A stretch of 46,566 nucleotides of DNA, from contig QAMI01000065.1 of assembly GCA_003150395.1 (NCBI GenBank), forward strand, positions 1 through 46,566, read 5' to 3'. Source of the stretch: Candidatus Gastranaerophilales bacterium (GTDB lineage: Bacteria; Cyanobacteriota; Vampirovibrionia; Gastranaerophilales; Gastranaerophilaceae). The position numbers were made by a program, and so were the translations under genes. Of the stretch, positions 1 to 6,941 are shown one piece after another. The notes under the pieces are model-generated. The model was not told the DNA's origin and ran no database searches. It saw nothing but the letters and a program-made list of their open reading frames with translations. How positions within the stretch are numbered: position 1 is the first letter of the stretch; each line of letters begins with the position of its first letter.

Positions 1-719
1 CGTCCGGTAATTTGAGCATTAATTCCGCTTTTTTTAACATCTTTTGAAATTTTATCTATTAAAAGCTGAACAGTAGTTTCTCTTTCGGCTTTTGTCTGTG
101 AAACAAGCTGTGCGATTTCAAAATATTTGTCAGGTTCAAGGTATCTGAGTGATAAATCTTCTAATTCGGCCTTAATTCGTCCAATCCCCAGACGATTTGC
201 AAGAGGTGCGAAAATATCAAGAGTTTCACGTGCGATTTTTTGCTGTTTGTTCGCGGCCATAAAGTTAAGCGTTCTCATGTTATGAAGCCGGTCAGCAAGT
301 TTGAGGAAAATAATTCTGATATCATTTGCCATTGCAATGAAAAGCCGCCTAAAATTTTCAGCCTGGCGTTCTTCTTTTGATTTAAACTGAAGTTTGCCGA
401 GCTTTGTAACTCCCTGAACAAGAGTTAAAACATCTTCTCCAAAAAGCTCTTTGATTTCTTCGGGTTTTGTGTCCGTGTCTTCCAGAATATCATGCAAAAA
501 TGCCGCCATAAGTGTATGAGTATCAACCTTTAAATCAACAAGAATTTTTGCAACTTCAACCGGATGGATAATATATGGCTCTTCCGAAATTCGGTATTGA
601 CCTTCGTGAAGGCGTTTTGCAAACAAATACGCCTGCTCAATTTGTTTTATATCTTCTTCATCGCGGTTTTGCGCAATAAGTTTTTCTTTAATTTCACCAA
701 AAAGCGGTTTTTCTGACAT
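1..719 (-). CDS. spoT/relA: RelA/SpoT family (p)ppGpp synthetase/hydrolase, N-terminal part (runs off the window)
   Basis: Conceptual translation of the minus strand from the ATG at 719 gives about 239 codons that stay open to the window edge. The sequence contains YIIHPVEVAKIL, the HD metal-site motif HDILEDT, and LADRLHNMRTL, which are hallmarks of the N-terminal HD hydrolase domain of bifunctional Rel/SpoT enzymes that make and degrade the alarmone (p)ppGpp. The intact HD residues suggest hydrolase competence. The synthetase, TGS and ACT regions lie outside the window, so bifunctionality cannot be judged. The ATG sits about 9 nt from a -10 element (see 729-757), and no Shine-Dalgarno sequence is visible, so the mRNA may be leaderless. 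It is transcribed divergently from the DUF167 gene. The family call is very safe; the relA versus spoT name is not. Confidence 0.95.
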   Translation of the reverse strand, partial: MSEKPLFGEIKEKLIAQNRDEEDIKQIEQAYLFAKRLHEGQYRISEEPYIIHPVEVAKILVDLKVDTHTLMAAFLHDILEDTDTKPEEIKELFGEDVLTLVQGVTKLGKLQFKSKEERQAENFRRLFIAMANDIRIIFLKLADRLHNMRTLNFMAANKQQKIARETLDIFAPLANRLGIGRIKAELEDLSLRYLEPDKYFEIAQLVSQTKAERETTVQLLIDKISKDVKKSGINAQITG

Positions 720-728
720 GATATAATT

Positions 729-757
729 ATAATACAGATTTTATATGGAATTTTCAA
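729..757 (-). promoter_or_regulatory. Sigma-70-type promoter of the relA/spoT gene, leaderless arrangement
   Basis: On the minus strand, TTGAAA (757-752) and TATTAT (734-729) are separated by 17 nt. The expected transcription start is at about 722, only 3-4 nt before the ATG at 719, and there is no SD sequence. Confidence 0.6.
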
Positions 758-807
758 GTAAAATTGTTGAATTTCATCCATATGAGCTACTTTTGGAAAG
801 GAAAAGC

Positions 808-1101
808 ATGCTGAAATTAACAAAAGAGGGAATGACTTTAAATTTAAGAATTTCTCCGAACGCCTCAAAAAACGAAATAGTGATTGTTGACGGTACACTA
901 AAGGTTAAAATAACTGCTCAGCCTATAGAGGGCAAGGCGAACAAAGCGCTGGTTGAATTCTTGTCTAAAAGCTTCAAAATTCCGAAAACTTCCTTTGAAA
1001 TAATACGGGGTGAGACCTCCAAAGACAAAACTGTTTTAATAAAATGTAATGATGAAGAAAAGTTACAAAAACTAAAAGATTTTATTAATAATGGCAAATA
1101 A
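808..1101 (+). CDS. DUF167 (YggU-like) family protein
   Basis: This is a 97-aa protein with the DUF167 pattern: N-terminal LNLRISPNASKNEI, then VKITAQPIEGKANKALVEFLSKSF and an IIRGETSKDKTVLI segment. Function is unknown in general; the family is small, cytosolic and widely conserved, and in cyanobacteria and firmicutes it commonly sits near housekeeping genes. The ORF extends upstream to an ATG at 745, but the ATG at 808 is preferred. It has a GGAAAGGA Shine-Dalgarno at about 795-802 and starts where family members normally start (MLKLTKEG...). It is divergent from the relA/spoT gene. The family call is confident; the biological role is not known. Confidence 0.88.
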   Translation: MLKLTKEGMTLNLRISPNASKNEIVIVDGTLKVKITAQPIEGKANKALVEFLSKSFKIPKTSFEIIRGETSKDKTVLIKCNDEEKLQKLKDFINNGK

Positions 1102-1154
1102 ATTTTTCACAACCTTTAATAAAAATAAGAAATCGTAAGATACCGGAGTTAAAT

Positions 1155-1631
1155 ATGCAAATAAATTCAATTTCAGCACAAAATTCGAATAATAATACCA
1201 GACCGGCATTCGGCGCAAAAATTGGCACTGTATTAAAGTTTATGGTAAAAGAAGATCCGCGTCTTGAAACTTTTATGAAAAACTTTTCAAAATGGGGTGA
1301 TTCAAATACTGTTGTTGATGTTTACAACGCGCAAATCGGCGGAAAAACTCAATATATGCTCCGTCTGAAAAATAATGTGCTAGATGGAACAACAGTTCCG
1401 GTGAACAAAGAAAAGCCGGAATTTATGAAGAAAAATCTTATTAATCCGTTTTTCAATCTGACAGAGCGCGATATTAATTGGGCTGAATATTCCCTGTTTA
1501 AAAGAGTAAAGGATTTTGCTAGAAGCGGCGGAAAACCTTATCTTGAACGATTATCAAATATAATAAGAAGTCATAAACAGGAAGGCATTGTTTTTGACGC
1601 AGCTTCAGCCAAGATTTTCAATGAAATATAA
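1155..1631 (+). CDS. Protein of unknown function with N-terminal RPAFGAKIG tag
   Basis: A 158-aa ORF with a CGGAG Shine-Dalgarno before the ATG. I do not recognise a domain. It begins MQINSISAQN and carries RPAFGAKIG at about residues 16-24. The next gene begins in nearly the same way (MQINSVNSFS...GRPAFSARI) and is the same kind of protein. The two ORFs are about 25 bp apart and probably form a tandem paralogous pair in one transcript. No signal peptide or membrane segment is visible; the body is a mixed, basic-leaning soluble sequence. The PAF tag recurs in other unknown proteins of this window, so it is probably a lineage-specific feature, of unknown purpose. Confidence 0.75.
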   Translation: MQINSISAQNSNNNTRPAFGAKIGTVLKFMVKEDPRLETFMKNFSKWGDSNTVVDVYNAQIGGKTQYMLRLKNNVLDGTTVPVNKEKPEFMKKNLINPFFNLTERDINWAEYSLFKRVKDFARSGGKPYLERLSNIIRSHKQEGIVFDAASAKIFNEI

Positions 1632-1655
1632 ATTTTACAACCGAAAGGAAAAGAT

Positions 1656-2213
1656 ATGCAAATAAACAGTGTAAATAGTTTTAGTACTGGCCGTCCTGCA
1701 TTCAGTGCTAGAATCCCGCAGAAATTACAGAATACAATTCTCCGTCAGGCTGTAGAAGGCGGAACAGAAGGTTTGAATAAGGCAAAGGTGCAGATTGCAA
1801 AAGTTCAAGGCTGGGGTAAATCAACCACAATTTTAGAAAGCGCATTTGATTTTTCTAATAAAACCCAATGCCTAGGTATAAGTAATTTTTCCATTTCAAA
1901 ATTATACGGCGCCGGGTTGGCAAAACAAAAAAATAATATATATGATACTTTTATGTCTTTAAAGGAGCAAGATATCCTCAATGCTGAAAAACAAATCGCC
2001 TGGGAAGTTGAAAACAGCAAAATGGATTTAATTAACAGAGCCTGTCATGATACAAAGCTTATGAAAAAAATTACAGGAGAAATAAACCCGTCAGACGAAA
2101 AACTTGCAAGTGCAGTCGACAAGCTTAACGAAGAGCAGATTGTAACCCTTCGCTTCGGGCTGGATGAACCGACTAAGTTTGAACAGGGACCGACTCTGGA
2201 TTTTGAATTTTAA
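1656..2213 (+). CDS. Protein of unknown function, tandem relative of the preceding gene
   Basis: A 185-aa ORF with AAGGAAAAG as Shine-Dalgarno. It starts MQINSVNSFSTGRPAFSARIP, sharing the MQINS start and the RPAF[GS]A[KR]I tag with its upstream neighbour. Both then carry a WGxSxT-type segment (KWGDSNTVVD upstream, GWGKSTTILE here) and a later EEx-rich region, so a duplication is likely although overall identity looks low. No transmembrane segment or known catalytic motif is visible. Probably cotranscribed with the upstream gene. Function unknown. Confidence 0.75.
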   Translation: MQINSVNSFSTGRPAFSARIPQKLQNTILRQAVEGGTEGLNKAKVQIAKVQGWGKSTTILESAFDFSNKTQCLGISNFSISKLYGAGLAKQKNNIYDTFMSLKEQDILNAEKQIAWEVENSKMDLINRACHDTKLMKKITGEINPSDEKLASAVDKLNEEQIVTLRFGLDEPTKFEQGPTLDFEF

Positions 2214-2268
2214 TCCTAAGACTTGAAATTAAAATTTTTTTTTGATACTCTAATATTATAGGAAAATT

Positions 2269-2328
2269 ATGAACAACAAATTTGATTTAAAACTTCATCA
2301 TCTTCATCATCATAGCAACCTGAGATAG
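2269..2328 (+). CDS. Candidate histidine-rich attenuation leader peptide (19 aa)
   Basis: Too short for normal gene calling. The reading frame is MNNKFDLKLHHLHHHSNLR then TAG, with AGGAAAA as a good Shine-Dalgarno 4-6 nt upstream. Five of six consecutive codons (residues 10-15) are CAT for His. It is followed by two mutually exclusive hairpins (see 2319-2426). This matches the logic of his-operon leader peptides, where stalling at His codons changes RNA folding. The unusual point is that the next gene is not a recognisable histidine-biosynthesis gene. Translation and regulation are inferred from the sequence. Confidence 0.6.
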   Translation: MNNKFDLKLHHLHHHSNLR

Positions 2329-2426
2329 GCTGTGGATTGATGTTTGCGCGATAATTTTTAAATCAATTCAATTCTAATAAGAAGATGGCCTTTCTCAGGA
2401 TTATGAGCGTGAAAGGTTATTTTTTT
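2319..2426 (+). promoter_or_regulatory. Attenuator-like RNA: antiterminator versus terminator downstream of the His leader
   Basis: CCTGAGATAGGC (2319-2330, overlapping the leader stop codon) can pair with GCCTTTCTCAGG (2388-2399), 11 of 12 positions. The second segment can instead fold locally: CCTTT/CTCA at 2389-2397 pairs with TGAG...AAAGG at 2404-2416, with a 4-nt bulge. A T-run with one A follows (2417-2426). The two structures are mutually exclusive because both use 2389-2397. The terminator ends about 44 nt before the ATG at 2470. Confidence 0.6.
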
Positions 2427-2469
2427 GCCCGAGGCGGCAGTAGAAATTAGAATTGGAGATGTAAATAAA

Positions 2470-3840
2470 ATGACAATTACAAACATAATATCAGCAATAG
2501 GCAATACTAGCAGCGTTTACCCTTTAATCCTTCGTGACTGCGGAGTTGAAATTCCGTCGAAGGTTTATTTGACATACAAAGAAAACAAAGATGATAAAGA
2601 TGTAGCATTTCTCGCAACTCGTGAGAGAATACTGGATGAATATGCAACATCAGCAGTTTGGCTCGGAGGAATTCCGCTTGTTGAAAGACTTGTAAATAAA
2701 TTTGTGATTGAGAAAAAAGGGTTTAATCCAAACGTCAACTTAAAACTCTTTAAAGAAAGTGACTGCCAGGGAGTTGATTACAATATTAAATACTTTGAAG
2801 AAAAACTTTCAAAAGGCGAAATTTCAAAAGAAGCTGTAGAAGAGGTTAAATCTGCAATTGCTGATTTGAAAAAAGTTAAAAGTAATAAAGGTGTTTATGA
2901 AAAACTTCTTTCTTCGAAATTTCTGGCTGCCACTGTAATTCCGATTGCTTTGATGGGTTTTGTAATTCCAAAACTTATATTTGGACTAACAGCAAAGACA
3001 AAGGCTGCTAAAAGAGCAAAAGCAGAACAAAAAACACAGCTTAATAATGCCGCAAAATTTTCAAATCCTCCGTTTACATCATTAAAAAGTGACGTATTTA
3101 CTCCTTTGAGTTTGAAGAATTCAAAAAATCCGGCATTTACCGGAAGTTTCTCTTCAATAGTTGCAAACTTTACAACTTATGAAAAAATGGCTGCAATTGA
3201 CGGCGGCTATGCAGTTGGGCGTGTTGCAACCTCTAGAAAGAAAAATGAGGCGGTCGATATTGGTTTCAAAATGCTTGGAATGATGTTTTTGAACTTTGTG
3301 GCGCCCAAATATATTGAAAAAATTCTTGACAGCGCTGCAAATAAAGCCTTAAATCTTGATGTGAAGCTTGACCCGCTTATGCTTGAAGATAAAGAACTTT
3401 TGAAAATGATTTCAGATAAAACTCTTGCTGAAAATCTTCCATCAGAAAATGACGGCAAAAGCTTACTCAAATTCATCGATGAAAATCCGAAAGCCTTGTT
3501 TACAAAATATGCTGCAAAATTTGAAAAAGTTTCACTGTTAAAAGATGGCACTCGAGATCCGCGTGCATTTGTTAATATTGAAGAGCTTGCAAAATTTAAA
3601 AAATCAATAGAGGAATTTGGAAATAAAGCGATTTCTGTGGCTGGCAAAAATGTTGATTCTGACGTAATGGCAAAACAAGTTCAAAAATTTGCAAAGAAAG
3701 CTAAAATTGTCAAATCTTTGAATATATTGACAAATGTTGGTTTGAGCAGTTTTCTTCTCGCATATTGCCTTCCAAAAGTTCAATATGCATTCCGCGAGTG
3801 GTATACGGGTTCAAAACTTGAACCCGGAATTGTGGATTAA
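2470..3840 (+). CDS. Membrane-associated protein of unknown function
   Basis: The ORF is open from 2425, but the ATG at 2470 (MTITNIISAIGNTSSVYPLIL) lies after the attenuator, has GGAG upstream and is the likely start, giving about 456 aa. I do not recognise the family. A hydrophobic stretch near residues 155-175 (FLAATVIPIALMGFVIPKLIFGL) is followed by a Lys/Ala-rich segment. A central linker holds NPPFTS and NPAFTGSFSS, then comes a helical C-terminal half with another hydrophobic stretch near the end (ILTNVGLSSFLLAYCLPKV). The PAFTG tag sits between the two halves. It is preceded by the His-rich leader and may be controlled by it. A role in histidine transport is conceivable from the leader alone, but nothing in the protein shows it. 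Confidence 0.75.
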   Translation: MTITNIISAIGNTSSVYPLILRDCGVEIPSKVYLTYKENKDDKDVAFLATRERILDEYATSAVWLGGIPLVERLVNKFVIEKKGFNPNVNLKLFKESDCQGVDYNIKYFEEKLSKGEISKEAVEEVKSAIADLKKVKSNKGVYEKLLSSKFLAATVIPIALMGFVIPKLIFGLTAKTKAAKRAKAEQKTQLNNAAKFSNPPFTSLKSDVFTPLSLKNSKNPAFTGSFSSIVANFTTYEKMAAIDGGYAVGRVATSRKKNEAVDIGFKMLGMMFLNFVAPKYIEKILDSAANKALNLDVKLDPLMLEDKELLKMISDKTLAENLPSENDGKSLLKFIDENPKALFTKYAAKFEKVSLLKDGTRDPRAFVNIEELAKFKKSIEEFGNKAISVAGKNVDSDVMAKQVQKFAKKAKIVKSLNILTNVGLSSFLLAYCLPKVQYAFREWYTGSKLEPGIVD

Positions 3841-3868
3841 TTACAACCGGCATGCAAAACTTTCTCAC

Positions 3869-3897
3869 TTGCAAGAACGTGAAAAATGTTTTATAAT
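3869..3897 (+). promoter_or_regulatory. Sigma-70-type promoter of the poly-G prepilin gene
   Basis: TTGCAA (3869-3874), 17 nt, TATAAT (3892-3897). A strong AAAGGAG Shine-Dalgarno and the ATG at 3931 follow. The intact promoter and SD argue that the downstream gene is switchable rather than simply dead. Confidence 0.65.
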
Positions 3898-3930
3898 AAA
3901 AGTGCAATATAAATTAAAGGAGCTGAAAAT

Positions 3931-4673
3931 ATGAATATAACTGGATTTAACGGGGGGGGGGGCGCCCGCAAAACAAGCTCCTAAAGGGTTTTGTAAATGT
4001 TTTTGGCAATAACGCCGCTGCTTTTACCATGTCAGAAGTTTTAATAACTCTCGGCATAATCGGTATCATAGCAGCCATGACATTGCCAAGCATAATTGGC
4101 AAATATCAGTTCAAAACTTATGAAGTTGGTTTAAAAAAGCAGTATTCGCTTATTCAAAATGCGATTAATCTGGGTGTCAACGACGAAGGTTATCAATACT
4201 GTTATTCGTACTATCCGATAGGTTCGGGGGCATATCAAGAAGAGAAGAGTGACTGCGATGCTCTACAAAAATACCTTATATCTGCCTTAAAATTAAAGTC
4301 CTTTAATGGAAACTTAAAACAAAAATATGCACAAGTTAATGTAGTAAAAACAGAAGGCGGAAAGAGCACTAATTGGGGTTGCAGTTATGATAATACAATA
4401 AAGAATGCTAAATATTATCTATCAAATGATGGGGCCATATTTGCATTTTTTACACAGAGAATTATTGTCGACGTAAACGGTGAAAAAGCTCCAAATCGCT
4501 GGGGATATGATGTATTTTTCATGGGCTTATCTAACCATAACGATTACAACAGTCCGAGTCCTAAAATTCTTTTGACAGATGAATTTTGTTCAATAATAGA
4601 AAAAGGCGGACGCTTCCCGCGCACAATCTTAAGAAATCAAGAGGTTGACTCTGATACAAATATATATTGGTAA
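3931..4673 (+). pseudogene. Prepilin-like (type IV pilin/pseudopilin) gene, out of frame at an 11-G tract; candidate phase-variable locus
   Basis: The ATG at 3931 with AAAGGAG Shine-Dalgarno opens MNITGFN and runs into 11 consecutive G (3952-3962). In the present state it terminates at TAA 3982-3984. One extra G (12), or two fewer (9), joins it to the long frame that contains GNNAAAFTMSEVLITLGII and ends at 4673, giving about 247 aa at 12 G. The joined product has a class III signal (A before FTMSE, Glu at +5), a hydrophobic helix ending AAMTLPSIIGKYQ, and the C-terminal IIVDVNGEKAPNRWGYDVFF motif shared with the other pilin-like proteins here. The first in-frame ATG inside the long frame (4029) would lose the prepilin cleavage site. 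A homopolymer sequencing error is the main alternative explanation. Predicted surface or pseudopilus subunit. Confidence 0.75.
3952..3962 (+). repeat. Homopolymeric G tract, 11 nt
   Basis: A run of 11 G in an AT-rich genome, 21 nt into a coding region. Such tracts change length by slipped-strand mispairing and act as on/off switches in many bacteria. Here the counted length puts the gene OFF. Confidence 0.85.
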
Positions 4674-4700
4674 ATAAAATGTGAAATTTCATGTTTATAG

Positions 4701-4706
4701 TATAAT
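4701..4706 (+). promoter_or_regulatory. -10 element (TATAAT) just upstream of the AGCS symporter start
   Basis: A perfect TATAAT ends 7 nt before the ATG at 4714 and no Shine-Dalgarno is visible, so a leaderless message is suggested. No good -35 was found at 17 +/- 1 nt. Confidence 0.4.
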
Positions 4707-4713
4707 GTTATTG

Positions 4714-6237
4714 ATGAATTTAGATAGTGCGATAGATACATTTTTATCACCAATAGCCGATAAAATTTCAGGGATAATCTTTTGCTCCGTTAATATTAAC
4801 GGGGTGGAAGTTCAGCTGCTTGTTGCGCTTTTAATGGCTGCTGCTCTTTATTTTACATTTAGAACCGGTTTTATCGGAATTTGGGGCTTTAAACACGCTA
4901 TAAAACTCATTACAAAAAATTATGAACATAAGGATACTATCCAACGTAAGAAAAAAGGAGAAGTTTCATCCTTTCAGGCATTGACGGCAACCATCTCTGC
5001 TTCTGCTGGAATTGGCAATGTAGCTGGTTCTGCGGCTGCTGTTTCAATTGGCGGACCGGGTGTAATTTTTTGGATGATTATTGCAGGGCTCTTTTCAATG
5101 GCGCTTAAGTTCGCAGAAGTTCTATTGGGCTTGAAGTTCCGGCAGGTAAACCCTGATGGAACAGTTGATGGTGGTCCGATGTATTATATTCAAAACGGAC
5201 TTAAAAATCATAAGGTTTTCGGAAAATTCGCCCCTCATCTTTCAAAAATTTATGCACTTTGCTGTATTTTTGCAATGATTGGCGGCTGGAATCTTTTCCA
5301 GATTAATGCTATGACAACCCAAATTACAGAAGTTACCGGCGGAGAAAATAGTTTTTTTGCAGACCAAAGCTGGCTTCTGGGCCTGATTGTTGCTGTCATT
5401 ACTTATGTTACGATTATTGGCGGAATTAAAGCAATCGGAAAATTTACCTCAAAAGTAACGCCCGTTATGTGCACGTTGTATGTTTTAACGGCTTTTACTG
5501 TTTGCATTTTTAATATTCATCACCTTCCGCACACAATTGCATTGATTATTAAAGAAGCTTTCAAACCTCAGGCTATTTCAGGTGGAATGTTCGCTTGCAT
5601 GCTCTGGGGATTTAGACGCGCAATGTTTGCTAACGAATCAGGGCTGGGAACTGCTCCGATTGCGTTTTCGGCTGTCAAAACCAGCAAACCGGTAGTTCAG
5701 GCGTTTATTGCCATGCTCCAGCCATTTGTTGATACTGTAATTGTCGGAAGTGCAACGGCTTTTGTAATCGTGGTTTCAGGAGTTTATCTAAACAGCAGCG
5801 GCTTGGCCGGAATTGAACTGACTTCAAAAGCTTTTGGTTCTGTTTGTCCGTTCTTCCCTATATTATTAACATTTATGGCAAGCTGTTTTGTTTTATCAAC
5901 CATGCTTTGCGGGTCTTATTACGGAATTAAAAGCTGGAACTTCCTTTTCGGTAATTCAAAATGGACAACAAGAACTTTTCAGATTATATACTGTCTTTTC
6001 ATAGTAATCGGCTCTGCAATGAACTTTAAAAGTATAATCAACCTTTCGGATGCATTTACTTTGTTTTTGGCAGTTCCGAATTTATTTGCAGTTTTCATAC
6101 TTTCGGAGGTTGTCATGAAGGATTTGAAAAGATATTGTAAGAAATATAACGTAGGTTTATTCAAAAATAACACATATAAACAAGGAGAGAGAGAAAATGA
6201 AAGAACAATGTCTGGAAATTGTGAGACAAAAGTGTAA
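4714..6237 (+). CDS. Sodium:alanine (AGCS-family) amino-acid symporter
   Basis: About 507 aa, integral membrane. Family marks include the N-terminal MNLDSAIDTFLSPIADKI, the hydrophobic LLVALLMAAALYFTFRTGFIGIWGFKHAIKLI, SASAGIGNVAGSAAAVSIGGPGVIFWM, the signature DGGPMYYIQNGL, and GIKAIGKFTSKVTPVMCTLYV. The AGCS family imports alanine or glycine with Na+. The substrate here is not determined by sequence. The reading frame extends to a GTG at 4681, but the ATG at 4714 matches where the family begins and follows a -10 box directly. The C-terminus is a little longer than usual, and its last 41 nt overlap the start of the uracil-DNA glycosylase gene in another frame, so the two are likely cotranscribed. 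Confidence 0.93.
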   Translation: MNLDSAIDTFLSPIADKISGIIFCSVNINGVEVQLLVALLMAAALYFTFRTGFIGIWGFKHAIKLITKNYEHKDTIQRKKKGEVSSFQALTATISASAGIGNVAGSAAAVSIGGPGVIFWMIIAGLFSMALKFAEVLLGLKFRQVNPDGTVDGGPMYYIQNGLKNHKVFGKFAPHLSKIYALCCIFAMIGGWNLFQINAMTTQITEVTGGENSFFADQSWLLGLIVAVITYVTIIGGIKAIGKFTSKVTPVMCTLYVLTAFTVCIFNIHHLPHTIALIIKEAFKPQAISGGMFACMLWGFRRAMFANESGLGTAPIAFSAVKTSKPVVQAFIAMLQPFVDTVIVGSATAFVIVVSGVYLNSSGLAGIELTSKAFGSVCPFFPILLTFMASCFVLSTMLCGSYYGIKSWNFLFGNSKWTTRTFQIIYCLFIVIGSAMNFKSIINLSDAFTLFLAVPNLFAVFILSEVVMKDLKRYCKKYNVGLFKNNTYKQGERENERTMSGNCETKV

Positions 6238-6853
6238 CGGCTGTAAAGGCTGCGCATTAGCAAACGCCCGCAAAAATATAGTTTTCGGTTCCGGAAACGC
6301 AAATACTGCAAAAGTCGTTTTTATTGGTGAAGCCCCCGGAGAAATGGAAGATGAAAGCGGAATGCCGTTTGTAGGCCGTGCTGGTCAGCTTTTGGATGAA
6401 TTTTTGACAAATGCCGGAATTTCCAGAGATGAAGATATATATATTACTAACACTGTAAAGTGCAGACCTCCTGAAAACAGAGTTCCGACTGAGGAAGAAA
6501 AAGCCGCTTGCCGCAAATTCTTAAACGCTCAAATCGACGTTATTAAACCGCGCGCAATTGTTCTTTGCGGTGCAACTGCGTTGAAATCATTTATTGAACT
6601 TGATAAAAAGACAACTATTTCAAAAGTTCGCGGTCAGTGGATGACAATTAATGTTGATGGCGTGGATTATCCGGCAATGACAATTTTCCATCCTTCATAC
6701 CTTTTAAGAAACCACTCTTTAGAAGAAAACGCTCCAAGAACTCTTATGGCAAGAGATTTGCGAGAAATCAAAAACACTTACCTTAATGATGTTCAACGTT
6801 TCAAAAATGTTGTAACAGAGGCTTCTGAAAATAGAGAACTCGCTTTTGTATAA
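6197..6853 (+). CDS. Uracil-DNA glycosylase, family 4 (Fe-S type)
   Basis: 218 aa. It removes uracil from DNA in base-excision repair. Diagnostic features are the Cys-rich N-terminus (C13-N-G-C16-K-G-C19), motif A GEAPGEMEDESGMPFVGRAG, TNTVKCRPPENRVPT, a further Cys in EEKAACRKFL, and the C-terminal motif FHPSYLLRN. Families 4 and 5 bind a [4Fe-4S] cluster; the GEAPG motif fits family 4. Start: ATG with AAGGAGAGAG upstream. It overlaps the symporter gene end by 41 nt and is followed by a Rho-independent terminator at 6872-6905, so it closes this transcription unit. The pairing with an amino-acid symporter does not suggest a shared pathway. Confidence 0.93.
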   Translation: MKEQCLEIVRQKCNGCKGCALANARKNIVFGSGNANTAKVVFIGEAPGEMEDESGMPFVGRAGQLLDEFLTNAGISRDEDIYITNTVKCRPPENRVPTEEEKAACRKFLNAQIDVIKPRAIVLCGATALKSFIELDKKTTISKVRGQWMTINVDGVDYPAMTIFHPSYLLRNHSLEENAPRTLMARDLREIKNTYLNDVQRFKNVVTEASENRELAFV

Positions 6854-6871
6854 TGTAAGACTTTTTTACAA

Positions 6872-6905
6872 AATACCCCGCTACTATAGGACGGGGTATT
6901 TTTTG
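6872..6905 (+). terminator. Rho-independent terminator after the uracil-DNA glycosylase gene
   Basis: Nine-bp perfect stem AATACCCCG (6872-6880) / CGGGGTATT (6892-6900), then TTTTTT-rich sequence. Confidence 0.88.
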
Positions 6906-6906
6906 T

Positions 6907-6935
6907 TTGACTTAAACCTGTGAGAATAATATAAT
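6907..6935 (+). promoter_or_regulatory. Sigma-70 promoter of radA, leaderless arrangement
   Basis: TTGACT (6907-6912), 17 nt, TATAAT (6930-6935). The ATG is at 6942, only 6 nt after the -10 box, so transcription should begin at or within a base or two of the start codon. No SD is present. Confidence 0.75.
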
Positions 6936-6941
6936 CATCCT

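Noticed and set aside
2251..2260. Exact promoter for the His leader
   Set aside because: A TATTAT-like -10 is visible near 2254-2259, but no convincing -35 at the right spacing, and the start would nearly touch the leader ATG; not asserted.
3207..3647. 146-aa open frame on the minus strand within the 2470 gene
   Set aside because: Shadow of a clean 456-aa ORF; its Ser/Phe-rich composition is the typical complement of Lys/Glu-rich coding DNA.
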